Shown: in pieces, positions 27,068-35,351 of the stretch
Numbering within the stretch: position 1 is the stretch's first letter
Layout: each line of letters starts with the position of its first letter
NCBI GenBank assembly: GCA_910579515.1
Contig: CAJTUV010000009.1
Span: 1-64,000, forward strand
Source of the DNA: an uncultured Hungatella sp.
Lineage (GTDB): Bacteria; Bacillota; Clostridia; Lachnospirales; Lachnospiraceae
Direction of reading: 5' to 3'
DNA length: 64,000 nucleotides
Notes under the pieces: model-generated
Databases searched by the model: none
What the model was told of the DNA's origin: nothing
The model's input: the letters and a program-made list of their open reading frames with translations, nothing else
Translations under genes and position numbers: made by a program

Positions 27068-27181
27068 CAAGTTCTTCTCTCATCCAGACTATACTGTCGG
27101 TTTTGGAATTTCACCAAATCAGCCACAAAGTGGGTCGCGGACTATACCGCCGGTAGGGAATTACACCCCGCCCCGAAGAAT
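27068..27181 (-). ncRNA. FMN riboswitch (RFN element)
   Basis: The minus strand shows the classic conserved blocks: TTCGGGGCGGGGTG, then AATTCCCTACCGGCGGT, then AGTCCGCGA, a variable arm, then GGTGAAATTCC, ACCGACAGTATAGTC and GGATGAGAGAAGAA. It controls ribU through the attenuator at 27013-27043. Confidence 0.97.
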
Positions 27182-27200
27182 TTATTCATTTACAGACAAT

Positions 27201-27229
27201 ATTATAATACGTTATGTCAGGAATTGCAA
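27201..27229 (-). promoter_or_regulatory. Promoter of the FMN riboswitch/ribU transcript
   Basis: On the minus strand TTGCAA (27224-27229) and TATAAT (27201-27206) with a 17-base spacer, about 20 bases before the riboswitch. Confidence 0.75.
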
Positions 27230-27267
27230 TTAATTTTTTCGAAACGTCTGAACCGTTACGTTTTTGC

Positions 27268-28545
27268 TTAATTCAGAGCCTGCTTTAGATCTGTCAGAAT
27301 ATCGTCGATCTGTTCGATTCCAACACTGAGACGGATCATGGAAGGATCGACTCCGGCTTCAACCAACTGCTCGTCGCTTAACTGACGGTGGGTATGGCTG
27401 GCGGGGTGAAGGACGCAGGTACGGGCATCGGCCACATGAGTGACGATGGCTGCCAGCTTTAACTTATCCATAAACTCAGAGGCGGCCTTTCTTCCTCCTT
27501 TTAATCCAAAAGAAATCACGCCGCAGGAACCGTGAGGCAGATATTTCTGGGCAAGGTCGTAGTATCGATCTCCTTTTAACCCCGGATACTTAACCCATGC
27601 CACGTCCCCTCTGGACTGTAAAAACTGGGCTACGGCCAGGGCGTTCTCACAGTGGCGGGGAACCCGAAGATGAAGGGTTTCCAGACCGATATTCAGCAAA
27701 AAGGCGTTTTGCGGGGCCTGAATTGAGCCCATATCCCGCATAAGCTGGGCTGTGGCCTTGGTGATATAAGCTCCTTTGCCGAATTTTTTCGTATAGGTGA
27801 CGCCGTGATAGGAGTTGTCAGGCGTGGTAAGGCCCGGATATTTTTGGGCGCAGGCTTCCCAGTCAAAGTTGCCGCTGTCCACGATGCAGCCGCCTACGGT
27901 CATGGCATGGCCGTCCATATATTTCGTGGTGGAATGCGTTACAATGTCCGCCCCCCACTCAAAGGGACGACAGTTAATGGGCGTTGCAAAGGTATTGTCT
28001 ATGATAAGAGGAACCTGATGGCTGTGGGCCAGTCTGGCAAATTTTTCAATATCCAGAACCACAAGGGCAGGATTTGCGATCGTCTCTCCAAAAACCGCTT
28101 TCGTATTTGGAGTGAAAGCTTTATCAAGCTCTTCTTCGGAAGCGTCAGGGTCTACCAGAGTACACTGAATGCCAAAGCGCTTTAACGTGACGGTAAACAG
28201 GTTAGAGGTTCCTCCGTAGATCGTGGCTGCGCAGACAATGTGATCTCCCTCAGAGCAGATGTTTAAAATGGCGTACATATTCGCCGCCTGACCTGAGGAG
28301 GTCAGCATGGCGGCGGCGCCTCCTTCCAGCTTACAGATTTTATCTGCCACAGCGTCATTGGTAGGATTGGAAAGCCTGGTGTAGAAGTATCCGTTTTCCT
28401 CTAAGTCAAACAGACGTCCCATCTGCTCGCTGGTCTCATATTTGAAAGTGGTGCTTTGATAAATCGGCAGAATCCGAGGTTCTCCGTTTTTTGGCTGCCA
28501 TCCGCCTTGAATACAGATGGTTTCAAGGGATTGTTTCTGGCTCAT
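27268..28545 (-). CDS. metY: O-acetylhomoserine aminocarboxypropyltransferase (sulfhydrylase)
   Basis: A 425-residue PLP enzyme of the Cys/Met metabolism family. 'SSGQAANMYAILNICSEGDHIV' binds the cofactor phosphate, the PLP lysine is in 'THSTTKYMDGHAMTVGG' and the substrate region ends with 'SVGIEQIDDILTDL'. The length and the insert 'YPGLTTPDNSYHGVTYTKKFG' point to MetY rather than MetB/MetC. It makes homocysteine from O-acetylhomoserine and sulfide. Monocistronic; no SAM riboswitch fits in the short upstream region. Confidence 0.93.
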   Translation of the reverse strand: MSQKQSLETICIQGGWQPKNGEPRILPIYQSTTFKYETSEQMGRLFDLEENGYFYTRLSNPTNDAVADKICKLEGGAAAMLTSSGQAANMYAILNICSEGDHIVCAATIYGGTSNLFTVTLKRFGIQCTLVDPDASEEELDKAFTPNTKAVFGETIANPALVVLDIEKFARLAHSHQVPLIIDNTFATPINCRPFEWGADIVTHSTTKYMDGHAMTVGGCIVDSGNFDWEACAQKYPGLTTPDNSYHGVTYTKKFGKGAYITKATAQLMRDMGSIQAPQNAFLLNIGLETLHLRVPRHCENALAVAQFLQSRGDVAWVKYPGLKGDRYYDLAQKYLPHGSCGVISFGLKGGRKAASEFMDKLKLAAIVTHVADARTCVLHPASHTHRQLSDEQLVEAGVDPSMIRLSVGIEQIDDILTDLKQALN

Positions 28546-28586
28546 GTAAATTCCTCCTATTGTTTGTTTTTCAACATTATGTTCTT

Positions 28587-28616
28587 AGTCTAACACAAAT
28601 ACGGATCTGAAATCAA
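28587..28616 (-). promoter_or_regulatory. Probable metY promoter
   Basis: On the minus strand TTGATT (28611-28616) and TAGACT (28587-28592) with an 18-base spacer, 42 bases before the metY start. Confidence 0.5.
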
Positions 28617-28639
28617 TGTGAAATCCTACAAATATTTTT

Positions 28640-28668
28640 TTGTCATTTTACAGGAACTATGCTATACT
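28640..28668 (+). promoter_or_regulatory. Promoter of the lipid kinase gene
   Basis: TTGTCA at 28640-28645 and TATACT at 28663-28668 with a 17-base spacer, 29 bases before the start codon. Confidence 0.75.
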
Positions 28669-28696
28669 GTAAGATAACAAAAGACAGGAGGCTGCC

Positions 28697-29620
28697 ATGT
28701 ACAATTTTATTGTAAATCCCAACGCCAAAGGCGGGCAGGGGGAGAAGTTGTGGCGACGATTGGAAAAACGATTGGCCTATCTGGGAATAGAATATGAAGC
28801 TTTCCTGACAACGAAGGCAGGAGATGCCAGCGTATTTGCGGCGAATTTGACAAAAAAGTGCAGAGAGCCAAGGATTATTGTGATTGTAGGCGGAGACGGG
28901 ATTGTCAATGAAGTTGTGGACGGTCTGTGTTTTGGAGGTCCGGTAACTCTTGGATATATTCCCACAGGCTCTGGAAACGACCTGGCGAGAAGTCTGCGCC
29001 TTCCCTTAAGCCCTCTGCGATGCCTGAAAAAGATAATTAACCCGAAATATTATAAACTGCTGGATTACGGAGTGATTTCCTACGGGGAGCAGCTGAATCA
29101 CCGCCGCTTTATGGTAAGCGCCGGAATCGGTCTGGATGCGGCGGTTTGCCAGGATATTTTGAAATCTAAAACAAAGCGGCTGTTAAGTAAAGTTCATCTG
29201 GAAAAACTAAGCTATGCCCTGGTTGGAATAAAACGGCTTTTATTTACCTGGCCGGTAAAAGGATATTTGATTCTGGACGGTATTCAACGAGTGGAGTTTA
29301 ATCATATTTATTTTGTATCAGCCCATATTCACCCTTATGAGGGAGGAGGATTCCGATTTGCCCCCAGCGCAGACCCATGCGACGGGAAACTGACTGTCTG
29401 TGTGGTTCATAACGGTAAAAAGCGAAAGATTTTACCGGTTCTGGCAGGAGCATTTTTTGGACGGCTCAATAAACGGCATGGAATACGCAATTATACCTGT
29501 CATGAAGTGGAAATTCATGTAGACAGACCTTTGGCGGTTCACGCAGACGGAGAGGACTGTTTGTGCCAGAAAGACATCCATATTCGCTGCATTCCCCAGA
29601 AGGTGCGGATGACAATGTGA
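28697..29620 (+). CDS. Diacylglycerol kinase family lipid kinase (YegS/DgkB-like)
   Basis: A 307-residue DAGK_cat protein: 'FIVNPNAKGGQGEKLW' at 4-19 and the nucleotide motif 'IVGGDGIVNEVVDGL' near 63-77, then 'PTGSGNDLARSL'. It phosphorylates a lipid such as diacylglycerol, recycling it into phospholipid synthesis or making a signalling lipid. It is cytoplasmic and membrane-associated. ATG with AGGAGG upstream; followed 29 bases later by ispF. Confidence 0.88.
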   Translation: MYNFIVNPNAKGGQGEKLWRRLEKRLAYLGIEYEAFLTTKAGDASVFAANLTKKCREPRIIVIVGGDGIVNEVVDGLCFGGPVTLGYIPTGSGNDLARSLRLPLSPLRCLKKIINPKYYKLLDYGVISYGEQLNHRRFMVSAGIGLDAAVCQDILKSKTKRLLSKVHLEKLSYALVGIKRLLFTWPVKGYLILDGIQRVEFNHIYFVSAHIHPYEGGGFRFAPSADPCDGKLTVCVVHNGKKRKILPVLAGAFFGRLNKRHGIRNYTCHEVEIHVDRPLAVHADGEDCLCQKDIHIRCIPQKVRMTM

Positions 29621-29649
29621 AGAATTTTTAAATTTGGAGGAACGAGACT

Positions 29650-30186
29650 ATGAGAATCGGACAGGGATACGACGTCCACCGGCTGGTGGAGGGCAGAGAC
29701 CTGATTTTGGGAGGCGTAAAGATTCCCTATGAAAAGGGACTTTTGGGACATTCTGATGCGGATGTGCTGATCCATGCGGTGATGGACGCTCTTTTAGGCG
29801 CGGCAGCGCTGGGAGATATCGGACAGCATTTTCCAGATACAGATCCTGCATATAAGGGGATTTCCAGCATAGAGCTGTTAAAGCAGGTAGGAGGGCTTTT
29901 GGAGGAGCGTGGATTCGTGGTTGAAAATATTGACGCCACCATTATTGCTCAGAGACCGAAGCTGGCCACGTACCGGCCTTTGATGGCGGAAAACATCGGA
30001 AAGGCTTTAAAACTGTCAACAGACAGAGTCAGCGTAAAGGCCACCACAGAAGAGGGGCTTGGATTTACCGGAACCGGAGAGGGGATTTCGGCTCAGGCGA
30101 TTACCCTGTTGACATCCTTAAAGGATTACTGCTATGATGACAGGAGCTCTAATCAGGGCTGTGCAGCCTGTCGGAGTCGTGTTTGA
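29650..30186 (+). CDS. ispF: 2-C-methyl-D-erythritol 2,4-cyclodiphosphate synthase, with unusual C-terminal tail
   Basis: A 178-residue IspF of the MEP isoprenoid pathway: metal motif 'GYDVHRLVEGRDLILGGV' (residues about 6-23), 'GHSDADVLIHAVMDALLGAAALGDIG' and 'VSVKATTEEGLGFTGTGEGISAQA'. The family normally ends a few residues after 'SAQAITLL' at about 157-160. Here about 20 residues (SLKDYCYDDRSSNQGCAACR...) follow, Cys-rich and unlike the family; they could be read from what was intergenic DNA. The catalytic core is intact. Confidence 0.92.
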   Translation: MRIGQGYDVHRLVEGRDLILGGVKIPYEKGLLGHSDADVLIHAVMDALLGAAALGDIGQHFPDTDPAYKGISSIELLKQVGGLLEERGFVVENIDATIIAQRPKLATYRPLMAENIGKALKLSTDRVSVKATTEEGLGFTGTGEGISAQAITLLTSLKDYCYDDRSSNQGCAACRSRV

Positions 30187-30223
30187 ATTTCATAAACACC
30201 TAAAAATAAGAAAGGGGAAGAAT

Positions 30224-31633
30224 ATGAAAATTTTCAATACATTGTCAAGAAGGAAAGAGGAGTTTGTGCCCTTAGAGCCCGGAAAGGTGAAAATGTATGT
30301 CTGCGGGCCGACGGTTTACAATTTCATTCACATTGGCAATGCCAGACCTATGATTGTGTTTGACACCGTAAGGCGTTATTTTGAATACAAGGGCTATGAG
30401 GTAAATTACGTATCCAATTTTACAGATGTAGACGACAAAATCATCAAAGCGGCCCTGGAGGAAGGGGTGACGGCTGAGACCATTTCCAAACGGTATATTG
30501 AGGAATGTAAAAAGGACATGGCGGCTATGAATGTAAAGGAGGCCACCACCCATCCTCTGGCGACGGAAGAGATTGGCGGAATGCTGGAGATGATCCACAC
30601 TTTGATAAAGTCCGGCCACGCCTATCAAGCAGAGGACGGAACGGTTTATTTCAGAACCGGCTCTTTTAAAGACTATGGTAAGCTTTCTCACAAAAATTTG
30701 GAGGAACTTCAGTCTGGATTTCGGGAGATCAAGGTGACGGGAGAGGAGGGAAAGGAGGATTCTTCTGATTTTGTGCTGTGGAAGCCAAAGAAGGAAGGGG
30801 AGCCTTTCTGGGAGTCTCCCTGGTGCCAGGGACGTCCGGGATGGCATATCGAGTGTTCTGTCATGTCCAAAAAATATTTGGGCGACCAGATTGACATCCA
30901 TGCAGGCGGCGAGGATCTGATCTTTCCTCATCATGAAAATGAAATTGCTCAGAGCGAGGCTGCTAATGGCAGGGAGTTTGCAAAATATTGGATGCACAAC
31001 GCATTCTTAAATATAGACAATCGGAAAATGTCCAAGTCCTTAGGTAACTTTTTTACAGTCCGTGAAATCAGCGAGAAGTACGATCTGCAGGTGCTTCGGT
31101 TTTTTATGTTAAGCGCTCATTACCGCAGTCCCCTAAACTTCAGCGCAGATTTAATGGAAGCTTCCAAAAACGGCCTGGAGCGGATTTTAACAGGAATGGA
31201 GAAGCTAAAGGATCTGGAAAAAGGAGCGGCTCATACTGGAGGAAAGGCAGAGGAGGAAGAGAAAATTTCCGAAGCAAAAGCTCTGGTAGAAAAGTATGAG
31301 GCGGCTATGGAGGATGATTTTAATACTGCAGATGCCATTTCTGCTGTGTTCGAGCTGGTGAAGTTAAGTAATTCCACAACCGATGCAGACAGCAGCAGAG
31401 AATACGTGACTTTTCTTAAAGAGACCTTAGAGAAACTGTGCGACGTCTTAGGCATAATCACGGAAAAAAAGGCGGAGGTCCTGGACAGTGAGGTTGAGGA
31501 AATGATTAAGGCCCGCAAACAGGCGCGAAAAGAGAAAAATTTTGCCCTGGCAGATGAAATCAGAGCAAACCTTCTTAACATGGGCATCGTACTGGAGGAT
31601 ACCAGGGAAGGCGTGAAATGGAAGAGGGTATGA
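30224..31633 (+). CDS. cysS: Cysteinyl-tRNA synthetase
   Basis: A 469-residue class I synthetase: zinc/substrate segment 'VKMYVCGPTVYNFIHIGNARP' with the HIGN signature near residue 33 and 'KMSKSLGNF' near 270. 'GWHIECSVMS' and 'HHENEIAQSEA' supply the zinc ligands. ATG at 30224 (GAAAGGGGAAG upstream) is chosen over the upstream in-frame ATG at 30134, which overlaps ispF. No T-box leader is visible. It overlaps the Mini-RNase III gene by 16 bases. Confidence 0.95.
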   Translation: MKIFNTLSRRKEEFVPLEPGKVKMYVCGPTVYNFIHIGNARPMIVFDTVRRYFEYKGYEVNYVSNFTDVDDKIIKAALEEGVTAETISKRYIEECKKDMAAMNVKEATTHPLATEEIGGMLEMIHTLIKSGHAYQAEDGTVYFRTGSFKDYGKLSHKNLEELQSGFREIKVTGEEGKEDSSDFVLWKPKKEGEPFWESPWCQGRPGWHIECSVMSKKYLGDQIDIHAGGEDLIFPHHENEIAQSEAANGREFAKYWMHNAFLNIDNRKMSKSLGNFFTVREISEKYDLQVLRFFMLSAHYRSPLNFSADLMEASKNGLERILTGMEKLKDLEKGAAHTGGKAEEEEKISEAKALVEKYEAAMEDDFNTADAISAVFELVKLSNSTTDADSSREYVTFLKETLEKLCDVLGIITEKKAEVLDSEVEEMIKARKQARKEKNFALADEIRANLLNMGIVLEDTREGVKWKRV

Positions 31634-32067
31634 TGGAGTTTTTAGACTACTTTAGACAGTCCCTTCACTTAAAGCCAGTGGACGCCAATACCTATTCGCC
31701 TCTTGTCTTGGCCTATCTGGGCGATTCTGTATACGAATTGATGATTCGGACCAGAGTGACGAACCGTGGAAGTATGCAGGTCAATAAAATGCACAAAAAG
31801 AGCGCCAGTCTTGTAAAGGCTCAAACCCAGGCCCAGATTTTGAAATTACTGGAGCCGGAACTTACGCCGGAGGAGGAGGCTGTTTATAAAAGGGGCAGGA
31901 ATGCAAAATCTGCTTCTATGGCCAAACATGCCACCATGATTGACTACCGGATGGCTACGGGATTTGAGGCTTTGATTGGTTATCTGTTTTTGACAGAACA
32001 GTATTCCCGTATGGTGGAGCTTGTGGGCAAGGGTTTAGAATTCATAGGAGAGTTTGAGTCAGAATGA
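31618..32067 (+). CDS. mrnC: Mini-ribonuclease III
   Basis: A 149-residue RNase III catalytic domain without a dsRNA-binding domain: 'LVLAYLGDSVYELMIRTRV' (catalytic Asp/Glu signature near 29-47) and 'EALIGYLFLTEQYSRM' near 122. It matures 23S rRNA ends. It is placed after cysS and before rlmB, the classical order in Firmicutes. The start ATG at 31618 overlaps cysS; ATG at 31630 is an alternative. Confidence 0.93.
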   Translation: MEEGMMEFLDYFRQSLHLKPVDANTYSPLVLAYLGDSVYELMIRTRVTNRGSMQVNKMHKKSASLVKAQTQAQILKLLEPELTPEEEAVYKRGRNAKSASMAKHATMIDYRMATGFEALIGYLFLTEQYSRMVELVGKGLEFIGEFESE

Positions 32068-32807
32068 ATGAGGAAAAATTTATAGAGGGAAGAAACGCGG
32101 TTTTAGAGGCATTTCGCTCAGGAAAAACCATTGATAAGCTGTATGTTTTGGACGGCTGTAAGGACGGACCAGTTCAAAGCATCTTAAGAGAGGCAAAAAA
32201 GCAGGATACCATCGTCAATTTTGTGAATAAGGAAAGGCTGGATCAGTTGTCTCAGACAGGCCGCCATCAGGGGGTTCTTGCTCAGGCAGCCGCCTATGAG
32301 TACTGTGAAGTAGAGGATATTTTAAACCGTGCCAGAGAAAAGAACGAACCGCCGTTTCTCTTTCTTTTGGACGGAATCGAGGATCCGCACAATTTAGGGG
32401 CCATTATCCGCACTGCCAATCTGGCGGGGGCTCATGGAGTTATTATTCCAAAGCGCAGGGCTGTGGGACTGACGGCAATCGTTGCCAGAACCTCTGCGGG
32501 AGCGCTGAATTATACGCCTGTGGCTAAGGTGACCAATCTTGCCGCTACCATTGATCAGTTGAAAAAAGAGGGGCTGTGGTTTGTCTGTGCAGACATGAAA
32601 GGAGAGAGCATGTACCGCCAGAACCTGACGGGCCCTATTGGACTGGTGATTGGAAATGAAGGGGAAGGCGTGGGGAAGCTGGTAAAAGAAAAGTGCGACC
32701 TGACTGCTTCCATCCCTATGAAAGGAGAGATTGATTCTCTGAATGCCTCCGTGGCGGCAGGCGTTCTGGCCTACGAGATTGTGAGACAAAGAATGGAACT
32801 TACATAG
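32064..32807 (+). CDS. rlmB: 23S rRNA (guanosine-2'-O)-methyltransferase RlmB-like, TrmH family
   Basis: A 247-residue SpoU/TrmH methyltransferase: N-terminal substrate-binding domain ('EGRNAVLEAFRSGKTIDKLYV'), then the knotted domain with 'LLDGIEDPHNLGAIIRTANLAGA', 'GLVIGNEGEGV' and 'IPMKGEIDSLNASVAAGVLAYE'. It overlaps the preceding gene by 4 bases (ATGA), showing translational coupling. Confidence 0.93.
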   Translation: MNEEKFIEGRNAVLEAFRSGKTIDKLYVLDGCKDGPVQSILREAKKQDTIVNFVNKERLDQLSQTGRHQGVLAQAAAYEYCEVEDILNRAREKNEPPFLFLLDGIEDPHNLGAIIRTANLAGAHGVIIPKRRAVGLTAIVARTSAGALNYTPVAKVTNLAATIDQLKKEGLWFVCADMKGESMYRQNLTGPIGLVIGNEGEGVGKLVKEKCDLTASIPMKGEIDSLNASVAAGVLAYEIVRQRMELT

Positions 32808-32884
32808 GAGATTCATAGATTTCCCAAAATCAGGAATACTATAATCAGAAATCAAAAAATGTAAAACAGGAAAGAGGTCTGATT

Positions 32885-33838
32885 ATGGTAAATGACAAAC
32901 GAAAAGTAGTTTTGGTAGGCACTGGCATGGTGGGCATGAGTTATGCTTATTCTTTGCTGAATCAGAATGCATGCGACGAGCTGGTGCTGGTTGATATTGA
33001 TAAGAAGCGGGCAGAGGGCGAGGCTATGGATTTGAATCATGGCCTGGCCTTTTCTGGCGCAAACATGAGAATCTATGCAGGAGAATATGAGGATTGCCGA
33101 GACGCGGATATTGTGGCGATCGCAGCAGGAGTGGCTCAAAAACCTGGGGAGAGCAGGCTGGATTTGTTAAAACGCAATACGCAGGTCTTCCGTTCCATAA
33201 TTGAGCCGGTGACTGCCTCTGGATTTAACGGAATTTTTCTGGTTGCGGCTAACCCGGTTGATATTATGACCAGAATTACCTACGCCTTGTCCGGCTTTAA
33301 TCCCAGACGGGTATTGGGAAGCGGTACGGCGCTGGACACAGCCAGACTTCGGTATCTTTTGGGAGAATACCTCCATGTGGACCCCAGAAATATTCATGCC
33401 TATGTTATGGGAGAACATGGAGACAGCGAGTTCGTTCCCTGGAGCCAGGCTCTTTTGGCTACCAAACCTATTTTAGAGCTGTGTGGAGAGGAAGCCGTGT
33501 GCCAGGAGAAGCTGACTGAAATCGCCAAAGAGGTCCAGGGAGCGGCTTACAAGATTATTGATGCCAAGAGGGCCACCTATTATGGAATCGGTATGGCAAT
33601 GACCAGAATCACCAGAGCGATTTTTGGAGACGAAAACAGCGTGGTGACGGTTTCTGCTATGTTAAGAGGAGAGTATGGACAGTCGGACGTGTTTGCAGGA
33701 GTTCCCTGCATCATCAACCAAAACGGGGTCCAGAGAGTGCTTCAGCTTTCTTTAACCAAAGAGGAGTCCGATGAGTTTGGCCGTTCCTGCCAGGTGCTTA
33801 AGGAGAGTTATGAGGAAATAAAACAGGAGATGATATAA
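32885..33838 (+). CDS. ldh: L-lactate dehydrogenase
   Basis: A 317-residue LDH: NAD motif 'VVLVGTGMVGMSYAYSL', 'AAGVAQKPGESRLDLLKRN' (substrate loop Arg; the Q before KPGESR distinguishes lactate from malate dehydrogenase) and catalytic His in 'YVMGEHGDSEFVPWS'. It reduces pyruvate to lactate. A TATAAT lies near 32835-32840 with a weak -35. The hairpin at 33839-33891 follows the stop. Confidence 0.94.
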   Translation: MVNDKRKVVLVGTGMVGMSYAYSLLNQNACDELVLVDIDKKRAEGEAMDLNHGLAFSGANMRIYAGEYEDCRDADIVAIAAGVAQKPGESRLDLLKRNTQVFRSIIEPVTASGFNGIFLVAANPVDIMTRITYALSGFNPRRVLGSGTALDTARLRYLLGEYLHVDPRNIHAYVMGEHGDSEFVPWSQALLATKPILELCGEEAVCQEKLTEIAKEVQGAAYKIIDAKRATYYGIGMAMTRITRAIFGDENSVVTVSAMLRGEYGQSDVFAGVPCIINQNGVQRVLQLSLTKEESDEFGRSCQVLKESYEEIKQEMI

Positions 33839-33891
33839 AAGCTTAAAACTGCCGCCCATTTCCTGCAGCATGGCTCTGTAAGATGGGCGGC
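33839..33891 (-). terminator. Hairpin between convergent ldh and DUF4397 genes
   Basis: A 10-bp stem TGCCGCCCAT/ATGGGCGGCA with a 22-base loop. The T-rich tail (AGTTTTAAGCTTTT) is on the minus strand, so it mainly ends the DUF4397 gene. Confidence 0.6.
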
Positions 33892-33898
33892 ATGATAG

Positions 33899-34942
33899 TT
33901 AATCTTCCACAGTAAGAACGCGGAAATTGTTATTCGACCAGCTGTTTCCAATCAGGTAGGAGGTATATTTGGATCTTGCGCAGATGTCAATCTGGTAGGA
34001 TACTAAAGGCTCGTTGGAGAAGCTGCCTGTGGTGACGGCGCCTATGACGAGAACGGGAAGTTCCCGAATTACTGTGAAATTGCTGGAATTTGTGATGTAG
34101 AATTGATAGGAGCCTGCCATTGCCTGTTTGTAGGCAGTAACTTCCTGGAATCCGATATTGCGGAAAACGGCATCATGGCTGTAGAGCATCACGTCAAAGC
34201 TGGAGCCGCTGTAAGCCATGTTCGCAACACGATAGCATCCGGTGTTGGCGTTTAAGGTATTGCAGCTTGTGCTGGCAACCTGAACCATATTAAGACCGCC
34301 CTGGGCAGAGTCTACTAAAACCATGGTATATTTTTCATTTGCTGAGAATGGGAAAGTCTGCTGGAGCAGAACCGCCCGCATTCCTGTGGAACGCCTTACC
34401 GTTATGGTATGGAAACCATCCGAAATCCTGCTGTAATTCGTGATAGTACCAAAACCAACATTAGATGCATAACTTGTATTATCAACAGTAATATTGATGG
34501 TGTAATTGTTGGTGGCGGCATTTAAGAATCTTACCTGGCCGTAATTGGCTGGAGAAGGACAGCTGGGGCAGGAAGGAAAAGAAGGGAAGACCGGAAACGT
34601 GGGGAACGTAGGGGTAGTATTCCCAGGATAAGCCGGAATGCCGCCTTCTGGAGCGATGGGGAGAGAGATGCCATAGTCGTTGTTATTGCTGTCATTTCCA
34701 GGATAAGCCGGAATGCCGCCTTCTGGAGCAATCGGAAGGGAAATGCCGTAATCGTTGTTTTGAGCGTTCTCTCCATTGCCGGAACACGTAGGAACCGTTT
34801 CATCAGCTGCGGCCGGAGTTGTAATCCCATAATCAATATCAGATAAATGGGTGGTGGAAATATTGCCGTTTGTCTGTGCGGCGGTCATATCTGGAGTACT
34901 GTTTTGAGGTGCAGGGCGTTGGTTCGAATTATTAGCAGCCAT
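33899..34942 (-). CDS. DUF4397 domain protein with tandem 22-residue repeat
   Basis: A 347-residue protein. Residues about 1-135 are low complexity (Asn/Pro/Gly). They contain two identical 22-residue repeats around 'DYGISLPIAPEGGIPAYPGN', a degenerate third copy upstream ('DYGITTPAA'), and a Pro/Phe/Ser/Cys linker. Residues about 137-345 form a DUF4397 domain ('YGQVRFLNAATNNYTINITVDN...ISDGFHTITVRRSTG'). No signal peptide or anchor is visible, so its location is unclear; DUF4397 proteins are usually envelope- or spore-associated. The function is unknown. Confidence 0.82.
   Translation of the reverse strand: MAANNSNQRPAPQNSTPDMTAAQTNGNISTTHLSDIDYGITTPAAADETVPTCSGNGENAQNNDYGISLPIAPEGGIPAYPGNDSNNNDYGISLPIAPEGGIPAYPGNTTPTFPTFPVFPSFPSCPSCPSPANYGQVRFLNAATNNYTINITVDNTSYASNVGFGTITNYSRISDGFHTITVRRSTGMRAVLLQQTFPFSANEKYTMVLVDSAQGGLNMVQVASTSCNTLNANTGCYRVANMAYSGSSFDVMLYSHDAVFRNIGFQEVTAYKQAMAGSYQFYITNSSNFTVIRELPVLVIGAVTTGSFSNEPLVSYQIDICARSKYTSYLIGNSWSNNNFRVLTVED
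34615..34765. repeat. Tandem coding repeat in the DUF4397 gene
   Basis: Two near-identical units of about 78 bases share TAAGCCGGAATGCCGCCTTC and neighbouring sequence, with a few synonymous differences. The products are identical over 22 residues, suggesting selection or recent duplication. Confidence 0.8.
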
Positions 34943-35035
34943 ATAAAAAGCCTCTTTGTTTTTTACTTTACATTATGAGAGGGAAAGTGGGGGTGTTACG
35001 TTTTCCTGCATTTTTGACAGAAAATAAATTTTTTG

Positions 35036-35064
35036 TTGACAAAACCTATATCTCGTGATAATAT
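35036..35064 (+). promoter_or_regulatory. Promoter of tRNA-Thr
   Basis: TTGACA at 35036-35041 and TAATAT at 35059-35064 with a 17-base spacer, 40 bases before the tRNA. Confidence 0.8.
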
Positions 35065-35103
35065 AACTAAGGCTTAAGCGACAGCTTGGCCGATAGAGAG
35101 GTT

Positions 35104-35176
35104 GCTGATGTGGCACAGGTGGTAGCGCACCTCATTGGTAATGAGGAGGTCACGGGTCCGAGTCCCGTCATCAGCT
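35104..35176 (+). tRNA. tRNA-Thr (anticodon GGT)
   Basis: A 73-base cloverleaf with acceptor GCTGATG/CATCAGC, anticodon loop TTGGTAA, and T-arm ACGGGTCCGAGTCCCGT. CCA is not encoded. Confidence 0.95.
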
Positions 35177-35181
35177 CTACT

Positions 35182-35241
35182 AAAAACCCCTTGAAAATAG
35201 TTGAATTCATTAGAGATTCAATTATTTTCAAGGGGTTTTTA
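35182..35241 (+). terminator. Very long-stem terminator after tRNA-Thr
   Basis: A near-perfect stem of about 25 bp (AAAAACCCCTTGAAAATA ... TATTTTCAAGGGGTTTTT) with a short loop. T-runs on both strands make it bidirectional. Confidence 0.92.
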
Positions 35242-35261
35242 GCGTTTTTACCTGTTCCCTA

Positions 35262-35290
35262 TTGACTTCTCAGGTAACATTCAGTAGAAT
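35262..35290 (+). promoter_or_regulatory. Promoter of the altronate dehydratase gene
   Basis: TTGACT at 35262-35267 and TAGAAT at 35285-35290 with a 17-base spacer. Confidence 0.78.
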
Positions 35291-35293
35291 GCT

Positions 35294-35307
35294 TGTAAGC
35301 GCTTACA
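35294..35307. promoter_or_regulatory. CcpA-type cre operator (or other LacI-family site)
   Basis: TGTAAGCGCTTACA is a perfect 14-base palindrome matching the cre consensus TGWAANCGNTNWCA. It starts 3 bases after the -10 box, over the expected transcription start, a classic repression position. Confidence 0.8.
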
Positions 35308-35351
35308 TTTCTGACAATCCATAAAATTATAGAAAAAAAGGAGAAGACATT

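Noticed and set aside
26995..27126. N-terminal extension of RibU into the upstream open frame
   Set aside because: This stretch is the riboswitch terminator and leader RNA; the ribosome binding site marks TTG 26994 as the start.
30134..30224. Upstream in-frame start for cysS
   Set aside because: It overlaps ispF and would add 30 residues absent from the family; ATG 30224 has a good ribosome binding site.
35182..35241. Long perfect hairpin after tRNA-Thr as a mobile palindrome
   Set aside because: It has the form and position of a strong bidirectional terminator, with T-runs on both strands.
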